Origin: Planctomycetaceae bacterium
GTDB lineage: Bacteria; Planctomycetota; Planctomycetia; Planctomycetales; Planctomycetaceae
Direction of reading: 5' to 3'
Assembly (NCBI GenBank): GCA_003445035.1
Contig: DLVV01000039.1
Location: forward strand, 3,508-21,998
Length of the DNA: 18,491 bases
Shown: positions 8,032 to 14,908 of the stretch, piece by piece
Layout of the letters: each line of letters starts with the position of its first letter
How positions within the stretch are numbered: position 1 is the first letter of the stretch
Position numbers and translations under genes: made by a program
The notes under the pieces: generated by a model
The model's database searches: none
Seen by the model: the letters and a program-made list of their open reading frames with translations, nothing else
Told to the model about the DNA's origin: nothing

Positions 8032-11000
8032 TGCCCGAATCGTCTCCATCGACGCCTCGCGGTACGAACGTTTCGCCCTCGGGTTATGTCGAGTTGTGTT
8101 GCCGGACGAATTATTCGTTCCTGGAAGCGGCGTCACATCCGGAGGAACTGGTAGCCAGGGCTGCCCGGCTGGGACATGCGTCGCTGGCGATCACTGATGT
8201 CAACAGCCTGGCCGGCGTGGTGCGGGCACACGCGGCGTCTCGTGAGCTGCGTGGTGAAGGGGGGTGGGGGGTCGTGTGCGGTGCGAGGCTTCGGTTCGAG
8301 GACTCGCCCCCGGTGGTGGTCTGGGTTCCGGATCGGGAGTCCTACGCGGCTCTGTGTCGCTTGCTGACGCTGGGACGACGACGGGCAGGGAAGGGAGAGT
8401 GCCGGTTGTGGTGGAGAGACCTGGAGGAGGCTGGAGGCGGACTTTTGGCCGGTGTGTTGCTGCACCGGTTGTTGCCGGGGGGCGCGATGGGTTCTGAGGT
8501 CCGGGGGGACGTGGTGTCGTTTCTGGAGCGATTTGCCGGATTGTTCGGCGACCGTGGTTATGCACTGGCTGGGCTGTTTCGCGGTCCGGATGACGTGGGC
8601 GCGTGGCGGCAGATGTCCGGCTGGGCCCAGGCCGCGGGATTACCTCTGGTGGCCACCGCGGACGTGCTCTATCACGATCCCGCGAGACAGCGGATGGCCG
8701 ATGTGCTTTCGGCCATTCGGGAGGGGTGCCCGGTCGAGAGACTGGGATTCCATCGCCAGGTGAATGCCGAGCGAAGCCTGAAAGGGCTTGAGGAGATGGT
8801 TGAGTTGGTTGGAGGGGATCGGGTCGCGGTGACTCGCAGCCTGGAAGTGGCGGAACGCTGTGGGTTTTCTCTGGACGAGTTGAAATACGAGTACCCTGAG
8901 GAGTTGTGTCCTGAAGGGACCACCCTGGGGGAGCACCTTCGGAGCCTGACCTGGGAAGGGGCGGGGAGGCGATATCCGTCAGGGGTGCCGTCGGCGGTTG
9001 GACGGTTGATTGTTCATGAGTTGGAACTGATCGCCCAACTCGAATACGAGCCGTATTTTTTGACCGTGTGGGACCTGGTCCGTTTCGCACGCAGTCGCGG
9101 GATTCTTTGCCAGGGGCGTGGGTCAGCGGCGAATTCGGTCGTCTGCTTCTGCCTGGGGATCACGTCTGTGGACCCGGAACGGATTGACGTGCTTTTCGAG
9201 CGATTCGTGAGCCAGGAGCGGGATGAGGCCCCCGATATCGACGTCGATTTCGAACACGAACGTCGAGAGGAGGTCTTGCAATACCTCTACGAAAAATACG
9301 GACGTGAACGAGCGGGGATGACCGGAGTGGTGATCCGTTACCGACCTCGTTCAGCATTGCGAGATGTCGGGAAGGCGTTGGGATTGTCTCTGGACCGGGT
9401 TGACCGGCTGGCAAAGACTGTCGGGCGCGTGCACGACGACAGTTTTGTGCAACGGGTCCACGACGCGGGGCTGGATCCGGAATCGCGACTGGGGCGGCAG
9501 TTGGTCGAGTTGGTCCGCGAGATCCTCGGTTTTCCTCGCCACCTGTCTCAGCACGTCGGTGGAATGGTGATCACACGCGGGCGGTTGTCGGAACTGGTCC
9601 CCATCGAAAATGCGGCGATGGCCGGCCGAACGGTGATCCAGTGGGACAAAAATGACCTGGACACGTTGGGGATTCTGAAAGTTGACTGCCTGTCATTGGG
9701 GATGTTGTCAGCGATTCATCGTTGCCTGGAGATGATCGGGGCTCAAAGGGCCGGGAAGACCATCGATGACGCGATGGCGGCGGTGCCACCAGAGGATCCG
9801 GCGGTCTACGAGATGGTCGGGTCTGCCGACACGGTGGGAGTGTTTCAGATCGAGAGCCGGGCGCAGATGAGCATGTTGCCGAGGCTGAAGCCGCGGTGTT
9901 TTTATGACCTGGTGATCGAGGTGGCGATCGTCCGGCCCGGGCCGATCCAGGGGGATATGGTGCATCCGTATCTGAGGCGCCGGGCGGGGCGGGAGCCAAC
10001 AAGTTATCCCGACGACGCGATTCGCGGTGTGCTGGAGAAGACTCTGGGGGTGCCAATTTTCCAGGAGCAGGCTATGCGGTTGGCGGTGGTGGCTGCAGGG
10101 TTCACTCCCGGGCAGGCTGACCAGCTTCGGCGGGCGATGGGGGCCTGGCGACGTCCGGGGGTGATCGACCGCTTTCACAGACAATTGGTCGAGGGAATGG
10201 TTGAGCGGGGATACGGGAGCGAGTTTGCAGAACGTGTGTTTCGTCAGATTCGAGGTTTCGGCGAATACGGGTTTCCAGAATCTCACGCGGCGAGTTTTGC
10301 ACTGCTGGTCTACGTCTCGGCCTGGCTCAAACGATATCACCCTGCCCAGTTCACTGCCGCTTTGCTCAACAGCCAGCCGATGGGGTTTTATGCGCCGGCC
10401 CAGTTGGTTGCGGATGCACGCAGGCACGGAGTGCAGGTGCTTGGCGTGGACATCAATCACAGTGATTGGGACTGCACGGTCGATGGGGATGCGATGGGCC
10501 GGGGATGGTCGGTGTCGGGTGACCAGGTGGGCCGTGGGCCGGCTTTGAGATTGGGGTTGAGGACGGTGCGGGGCCTGGCCGAATCGGTGGCCCGGCGAAT
10601 CGTGGTTGAGCGAGAGCGGGCCACTTACCAGTCGGTTGGAGACCTGGCGCGTCGGGTGGGGCTGGGCGAGGGGGAGATGGTCCGGCTGACACGGGCTGAC
10701 GTGTTTGGCTCGCTGGAGACGGGGAGACGTGAGGCGGTGTGGGATGCGCTGGCCGATCGGTCGGAACAGCCTCTGTGGGGTGGAGTGATCGGCTCGCAGT
10801 CGGTCGAGTGGCCGCACATGAGTGATTTTGAGGAGGTGGTGGCTGATTACCGGGCACAGGGGCTGAGCTTGCGAGGACATCCCTTTGAGAGTCTTCGCGA
10901 GAGGGTCGAGCGATTGGGGGCAACGACGGCGGTCGGACTGGGGCAGGTTCCCCATGGCCGACGGGCGGTGGTGGCGGGGTTGGTGTTGTTGAGGCAGAGG

Positions 11001-11240
11001 CCTTCGAGTGCTCGGGGAGTGACGTTTGTGACGCTGGAGGATGAAACGGGAGTGGCCAATCTGATCATCAAGCAGAAGGTATGGGAGACACACCGGCAGG
11101 CGGCGAGGTCGGCGACGGCACTGATGGCCTTCGGCACGGTCCAGAACCAGGAGGGCGTGATCCACCTGCTGGTGTCACGTGTGACGGACCTGTCGGAGAT
11201 GTTGGGTGGAGTGGCGGTGCCTTCACGAGATTTCCGGTAG
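8031..11240 (+). CDS. dnaE2: Error-prone DNA polymerase III alpha subunit DnaE2 (ImuC)
   Basis: This 1069-aa C-family polymerase performs error-prone translesion synthesis with ImuA and ImuB. The N-terminal PHP domain begins YVELCCRTNYSFLEAASHPEE (family core ASHPEEL), then LAITDVNSLAGVVRAH. The HxH metal motif of active PHP domains reads C-x-R here, so this domain looks degenerate. Polymerase motifs are intact: QGRGSAANS, PDIDVDF at 401-407 (catalytic Asp402 and Asp404) and KVDCLSLGML with Asp552. The C-terminal region has helix-hairpin-helix and OB-fold segments (VVAGLVLLRQRPSSARGVTF, about 973-992; FVTLEDETG). Length matches the DnaE2 family. The start is ATG 8031, whose A is the last base of the imuB TGA, so translation is probably coupled; GTG 8028 is the only nearby alternative. 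An error-prone rather than replicative role follows from the operon and the ASHPEEL-type N-terminus. Confidence 0.95.
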   Translation: MPESSPSTPRGTNVSPSGYVELCCRTNYSFLEAASHPEELVARAARLGHASLAITDVNSLAGVVRAHAASRELRGEGGWGVVCGARLRFEDSPPVVVWVPDRESYAALCRLLTLGRRRAGKGECRLWWRDLEEAGGGLLAGVLLHRLLPGGAMGSEVRGDVVSFLERFAGLFGDRGYALAGLFRGPDDVGAWRQMSGWAQAAGLPLVATADVLYHDPARQRMADVLSAIREGCPVERLGFHRQVNAERSLKGLEEMVELVGGDRVAVTRSLEVAERCGFSLDELKYEYPEELCPEGTTLGEHLRSLTWEGAGRRYPSGVPSAVGRLIVHELELIAQLEYEPYFLTVWDLVRFARSRGILCQGRGSAANSVVCFCLGITSVDPERIDVLFERFVSQERDEAPDIDVDFEHERREEVLQYLYEKYGRERAGMTGVVIRYRPRSALRDVGKALGLSLDRVDRLAKTVGRVHDDSFVQRVHDAGLDPESRLGRQLVELVREILGFPRHLSQHVGGMVITRGRLSELVPIENAAMAGRTVIQWDKNDLDTLGILKVDCLSLGMLSAIHRCLEMIGAQRAGKTIDDAMAAVPPEDPAVYEMVGSADTVGVFQIESRAQMSMLPRLKPRCFYDLVIEVAIVRPGPIQGDMVHPYLRRRAGREPTSYPDDAIRGVLEKTLGVPIFQEQAMRLAVVAAGFTPGQADQLRRAMGAWRRPGVIDRFHRQLVEGMVERGYGSEFAERVFRQIRGFGEYGFPESHAASFALLVYVSAWLKRYHPAQFTAALLNSQPMGFYAPAQLVADARRHGVQVLGVDINHSDWDCTVDGDAMGRGWSVSGDQVGRGPALRLGLRTVRGLAESVARRIVVERERATYQSVGDLARRVGLGEGEMVRLTRADVFGSLETGRREAVWDALADRSEQPLWGGVIGSQSVEWPHMSDFEEVVADYRAQGLSLRGHPFESLRERVERLGATTAVGLGQVPHGRRAVVAGLVLLRQRPSSARGVTFVTLEDETGVANLIIKQKVWETHRQAARSATALMAFGTVQNQEGVIHLLVSRVTDLSEMLGGVAVPSRDFR

Positions 11241-11251
11241 GATGTGATCCT
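11239..11251 (+). other. Small dyad at the dnaE2 stop
   Basis: AGGAT-GTG-ATCCT is a perfect 5-bp stem with a 3-nt loop, starting in the dnaE2 stop codon and followed by only TTTA. It is too short and lacks a T-tract, so it is not a convincing terminator. It may partly pause transcription between dnaE2 and the peptidase gene 36 nt downstream. Confidence 0.2.
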
Positions 11252-11276
11252 TTAGGTAGGCACGGAGCACATCGGT

Positions 11277-12764
11277 ATGGCCATTCCCCGCATAGCGATT
11301 GGCGGAATCGAACACGAAACGGCTGGGCTGTTGCCGGGCGAGACCCCGATGTCGGTCTTCGATCGTCGTCGCCTCCCTTCCGGCCAGTTGCTGCAACGCA
11401 CCGGGGATGCCAACACGGTGGTCGACGGATACCTGCACGGTGCGAGGGAACGTGAATGGCAGATTGCCCCGTTGCTGTGGATCAAGGGGACATCCGGGCC
11501 ACCCGCATCCCGAGGAACGTTCGACGCACTGCTCGGCGAATTGCTGGATGACCTGCGCCGGGCCGGACCGGTGGACGGGGTGTTGTTGAGCTTGCACGGG
11601 TCGTTTGCGGCCGAGGGGATTGATGACGCCGATGGTGCGGTGCTTCAGGCGGTGCGAGACCAGGTGGGGCCAGATGTGCCGCTGATGTCGGTTCACGATC
11701 TTCACTGCAATCTGACCGAGGCAATGACCAATCCCGCCGATGCCCTGGCGGTAATGCGGACCTATCCGCATGTGGATATGCGAGAACGAGCCCTGCACGT
11801 TACCGGCCTGATGGAGGAGACGCTGGCGGGGCGGTTGAGGCCGACGATGGCTTTTCGGCAATTGCCGTTGCTGTGGAGCGCGCCTCGCATGATTGATGCC
11901 GAACCACCCATGTCGGAAGCGGTCGCACGCGTGGTGGCAGCCAACGATCGTCCGGGAGTGGTGTCGGCGAGTCTTGGGGTCGGGTACCAGTGGGTGGACA
12001 GTCCAGCGGTGGGCACCAGCACAGTGGTGGTGACGGACGATGACGCCGCCGCCGCCCGGGTCGAAGCCGACGCGATGGCCGACTGGGTCTGGGATCGGCG
12101 GTCGGATTGGATCTCGCCGTCGATGACGCCGGCCGAGGCACTCGCCTTGGGCGAGGCCGAGGAGGGGTATCCGATCGTGCTGGCTGACCAGGCAGACAAC
12201 ACCGGTGGCGGTGCGCCCGGGGACGGAACCGAAGTGTTGCGACTGTTCATCCAGCGCGAGTTCGATCCGGCTGTGGTCTTGTACGTGGTCGATCCGCCGG
12301 CGGCGGCCCAGGCACATGAGGCCGGAATCGGGGCGGTGATCGATGTCGAGGTTGGTGGACGGTCCAACGCCGAGCTTGGCCCTCCCGTCCAGATGCGGGC
12401 CGTGGTGGAAGGTCTCGGTGACGGGGACTTTGTCTACGATGGCCCGATGTGGCAAGGAGTGTCCGATTCGGTGGGGCCCACCGCATGGCTCAGAGAGGGG
12501 GGCGTCTCGGTGGTGGTTATCAGCCTGCCACAACAACCGGTCGATCTCGCCCTGTGTCACACGCTGGGGATGGAGCCGAAGGATTTTCGGTACATCTGCG
12601 TGAAATCCACTGGGCATTTTCGGAGTGGATTCGAGCCGGTTGCCGGGTCGATCTATAACGTTGATGCCAAGGGGTTGTTGAGCCAGTCATTCTCCGAACT
12701 TCCGTTCACTCGTCTTGGTCGGGCGATGTACCCCCTGGATGAAAGTGCCACTAAGGGGTTCTGA
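11277..12764 (+). CDS. M81 family metallopeptidase (MlrC / microcystinase C-like)
   Basis: This 495-aa protein belongs to the M81 family, named after MlrC, which degrades linear microcystin fragments. Most members act on unknown substrates, so a microcystin role should not be assumed. The N-terminal half matches DUF1485: GGIEHET (9-15), LLSLHGSFAAEG, HDLHCN (140-145, with Asp141 and His143 as probable zinc ligands) and YPHVD followed by MRERA. The C-terminal half has the MlrC-C signature DNTGGGAPGDGT (307-318). No signal peptide is seen, so it is probably cytoplasmic. ATG 11277 has GGAG 9 nt upstream. The 36-nt gap from dnaE2 with no clear terminator allows read-through, but a functional link to SOS is not evident. 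Confidence 0.88.
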   Translation: MAIPRIAIGGIEHETAGLLPGETPMSVFDRRRLPSGQLLQRTGDANTVVDGYLHGAREREWQIAPLLWIKGTSGPPASRGTFDALLGELLDDLRRAGPVDGVLLSLHGSFAAEGIDDADGAVLQAVRDQVGPDVPLMSVHDLHCNLTEAMTNPADALAVMRTYPHVDMRERALHVTGLMEETLAGRLRPTMAFRQLPLLWSAPRMIDAEPPMSEAVARVVAANDRPGVVSASLGVGYQWVDSPAVGTSTVVVTDDDAAAARVEADAMADWVWDRRSDWISPSMTPAEALALGEAEEGYPIVLADQADNTGGGAPGDGTEVLRLFIQREFDPAVVLYVVDPPAAAQAHEAGIGAVIDVEVGGRSNAELGPPVQMRAVVEGLGDGDFVYDGPMWQGVSDSVGPTAWLREGGVSVVVISLPQQPVDLALCHTLGMEPKDFRYICVKSTGHFRSGFEPVAGSIYNVDAKGLLSQSFSELPFTRLGRAMYPLDESATKGF

Positions 12765-12883
12765 GGAGAAGCGGGCATCGTGGACTCGATTCCAAAGCCC
12801 TGGGTCGGGGCGATTTCAGGGGGCCGTCCGGGGAAATGGGTGCTTGAGCCAGCGAGATGAGGGTGGTACCTTTGTGAACGCCC

Positions 12884-12919
12884 GATTCGGAGGGAGCAGG
12901 AAGACATCCGCTCCGAATC
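12884..12919 (+). repeat. Perfect 9-bp inverted repeat upstream of the M32 gene
   Basis: GATTCGGAG (12884-12892) and CTCCGAATC (12911-12919) are exact reverse complements, separated by 18 nt that contain a further GGA/TCC pairing. It lies 37 nt upstream of the M32 start. No T-tract follows, so it is not a standard terminator. It could be an operator or a leader RNA hairpin. Confidence 0.5.
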
Positions 12920-12956
12920 ATGACTGGGCTGCCGGACACGCCGCAGGGAGGTGAGT

Positions 12957-14474
12957 ATGTCGGGGATTGACGATCGCTATACCGTTCTGACCGAACGGCT
13001 TCGTAAGGTCGCGGTGCTGGAATCGTGCGGCAGTGTGCTGGGGTGGGACGAACAGACCTACATGCCCAGCGGTGGTGCCGCACACCGGGCGGAGCAACTG
13101 GCGCTGCTTGCCGGGATGGCACACCACGAGGCCACCGACAAGCAACTGGGCGACCTGATCGGGGAACTCGAGGGTGAGGACCTGGGCGATCCCGGCGGGC
13201 CGCGTGCGGCCAATATCCGAGAGGCCCGCAGAGCGTTCGATCGCGCCACCTGCCTGCCCCGGCGTTTGGTTGAAGAAATTTCGCGAGTCACGACCATGTC
13301 GCAACAGGCCTGGGTGACTGCGAGACGCGAAAAGGACTTCCCGTCGTTTCTGCCGTTCCTGCAACAGGTGGTTGCCCTGAAACGCGAGGAGGCGGCTGCT
13401 ATCGGCTTCGGCGAAGGCGGAGAGCCTTACGACGCGCTGTTGGCTCACTACGAGCCAGGAGCGACCTCCTCATGGGTCGACGGGGTCTTTTCGCCGCTTC
13501 GCGCCGCTACGGTTGAGTTGCTCGATGCAATTCGAGGCAGTCGAGTCCAGCCACCAGTCGACATTCTGACACGATCGTATCCGGTTGACGCACAGCGGAA
13601 ATTCGGGATGGCCGCTTCGAAGCGAATCGGCTTTTCTTTCGAAGAGGGACGGCTCGATGTTGCGGCTCACCCGTTCTGCAGTGGGTTTGGGCCGGGAGAC
13701 TGCCGCCTGACGACGCGTTACGACGAGCATCATTTTCCCGGGGCGTTCTTCGGTACGATGCACGAATCGGGTCACGGGATTTACGAACAGGGGCTCGATC
13801 GCGAAGCGTACGGAACGGCTATGGGTGTGTCGTGTTCACTGGGAATTCACGAGTCGCAATCCCGGATGTGGGAGAACTTCGTCGGGCGAGGGGAACCCTT
13901 CTGGTTGCACCTGTTCGAGGAAGCTCAGGGGGCGTTTCCGGAAGCCCTTGGCCAGGAGACTCGTGAACGGTTCATGGCTGCAATCAATGACGTACGGCCA
14001 TCGATGATCCGTGTCGAAGCCGACGAAGTGACTTACAACCTGCACATTATGCTGAGGTTCGAACTGGAACGGGCGTTGATTGACGGCTCGCTCGAACCCG
14101 CTGATGTGTCGGGGGCCTGGAACGACGCATTTACCAGGGACTTCGGAATCACCCCGGCTGACGATTCGGAGGGATGCCTGCAGGACATACACTGGAGCGC
14201 CGGTCTGCTGGGCTATTTTCCGACTTATGCGCTGGGGAATATTTATGCCGCGCAATTCTTCGTTGCGGCCGATGCGGCCATTGGGCCGTTGTCCGAACAA
14301 TTTGCCGACGGAGAATTTCTTGCGCTCAAGGGCTGGTTGAATCGGGAAATTCACCAGCGAGGGCGACAATGTCGCGCTGACGAGTTGGTCGAAGTGGTGA
14401 CCGGGGAAGGGTTGTCACACGAGCCGCTGGTGACACATTTACGAGACCGTTTCAGCCCGTTGTACGATTTGTAG
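12957..14474 (+). CDS. M32 family carboxypeptidase (carboxypeptidase Taq-like)
   Basis: This is a 505-aa zinc metallocarboxypeptidase of family M32, which removes C-terminal residues from peptides in the cytoplasm. The zinc motif HEXXH is HESGH at 269-273 (His269, catalytic Glu270, His273), with the third ligand Glu299 in IHESQSRMWENFVGR. This is the conserved M32 pair of motifs at the usual 26-residue spacing. The family N-terminus (LESCGSVLGWDEQTYMPSGG) and C-terminal GYFPTYALGN segment are present, and length is typical. ATG 12957 is preferred to GTG 12951 because GGGAGG sits 5 nt upstream of it. The gene has a 192-nt leader region and may be transcribed separately from the M81 gene. The shared peptidase role of this pair suggests peptide recycling, which is inference. 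Confidence 0.93.
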   Translation: MSGIDDRYTVLTERLRKVAVLESCGSVLGWDEQTYMPSGGAAHRAEQLALLAGMAHHEATDKQLGDLIGELEGEDLGDPGGPRAANIREARRAFDRATCLPRRLVEEISRVTTMSQQAWVTARREKDFPSFLPFLQQVVALKREEAAAIGFGEGGEPYDALLAHYEPGATSSWVDGVFSPLRAATVELLDAIRGSRVQPPVDILTRSYPVDAQRKFGMAASKRIGFSFEEGRLDVAAHPFCSGFGPGDCRLTTRYDEHHFPGAFFGTMHESGHGIYEQGLDREAYGTAMGVSCSLGIHESQSRMWENFVGRGEPFWLHLFEEAQGAFPEALGQETRERFMAAINDVRPSMIRVEADEVTYNLHIMLRFELERALIDGSLEPADVSGAWNDAFTRDFGITPADDSEGCLQDIHWSAGLLGYFPTYALGNIYAAQFFVAADAAIGPLSEQFADGEFLALKGWLNREIHQRGRQCRADELVEVVTGEGLSHEPLVTHLRDRFSPLYDL

Positions 14475-14790
14475 ATATCACCGGTGGATTCGGAGGCTCG
14501 GGACGAAAAAAAAACGTCGGCGGGAAGGAATCTGACGAAGGTTGAGGGTTCGACAGTGGGTAGTAGGCGTAGCGGGGATTGCGTGAACGGTTTCAAGCCG
14601 GCAACTGCTTTTTCCGGCATTCTCACCCAGATTCCTATTCCTCCAAATCGTGAAAACTCATACATTTCCGGTCTGATCAGCGGATGCGCGCTGGGAACGG
14701 TCGACGGAGCGTCGGCCGCAGTGTCATTTCGTTGATTCCGAACTGTTCTGGACAAAACGACTTTGAGACTTTCTGCGTGTCACCGATCTG

Positions 14791-14825
14791 ACGTAACGGC
14801 GGAGAAATCCGTCGTTTGCGGACGT
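14791..14825 (+). promoter_or_regulatory. GAAA-tetraloop hairpin in the 5' leader
   Basis: AACGGCGGA (14795-14803), loop GAAA, then TCCGTCGTT (14808-14816) form a 9-bp stem with one G-U pair closed by a GNRA tetraloop. Outer ACGT/ACGT (14791-14794 and 14822-14825) can extend it past a 5-nt bulge. The G-U pair and GNRA loop favour the plus-strand RNA. Few T residues follow, so it is not a standard terminator. Confidence 0.45.
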
Positions 14826-14844
14826 CGGCGACGTGGGCTGACTG

Positions 14845-14878
14845 GCCTGCGTCGACTGCCGACGTGTATCGGTCAGGC
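14845..14878 (+). promoter_or_regulatory. Second stem-loop in the 5' leader
   Basis: The outer stem is GCCTG/CAGGC (14845-14849 and 14874-14878). It encloses CGTCG-ACTGC-CGACG (14850-14864) and an unpaired 9-nt strand. It ends about 30 nt before the ATG at 14909, close to the ribosome site. Function is unknown; in GC-rich sequence such stems can occur by chance. Confidence 0.3.
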
Positions 14879-14908
14879 ACGTGACGGGAAAGCATCAGGA
14901 GAAGGTTG

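Larger units (their letters stand above)
14475..14908 (+). other. Non-coding leader region of the beta-helix gene
   Basis: These 434 nt hold no gene I can support. The small open frames on both strands lack ribosome sites and recognisable protein features. Visible elements are a run of nine A (14506-14514) between GGACG and CGTCGG, a strong GAAA-loop hairpin (14791-14825) and a second stem-loop (14845-14878). The end carries a good ribosome site, AGGAG, 7 nt before the ATG at 14909. No clear -35/-10 pair was found. Confidence 0.6.

Noticed and set aside
9708..11165. A 485-codon minus-strand open frame inside dnaE2
   Set aside because: Its translation is His/Pro/Arg-rich with no family features, and the opposite strand encodes a full DnaE2. 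It is a shadow of high-GC coding bias.
11223..12617. A 464-codon minus-strand open frame opposite the M81 gene
   Set aside because: It is His/Gly/Arg-rich with no recognisable domain, and the plus strand has conserved M81 motifs and a ribosome site.
12844..12872. TTGAGC-N17-TACCTT as a promoter for the M32 gene
   Set aside because: The spacing is right, but the -10 matches only 3 of 6 positions, which is expected by chance in this length of sequence.
14501..14520. GGACG-A9-CGTCGG as a terminator for the M32 gene
   Set aside because: The stem is only 4-5 bp around an all-A loop, and no T-tract follows on either strand.
14484..14735. An 83-codon plus-strand open frame after the M32 gene
   Set aside because: It has a GTG start without a ribosome site, no recognisable features, and irregular composition.
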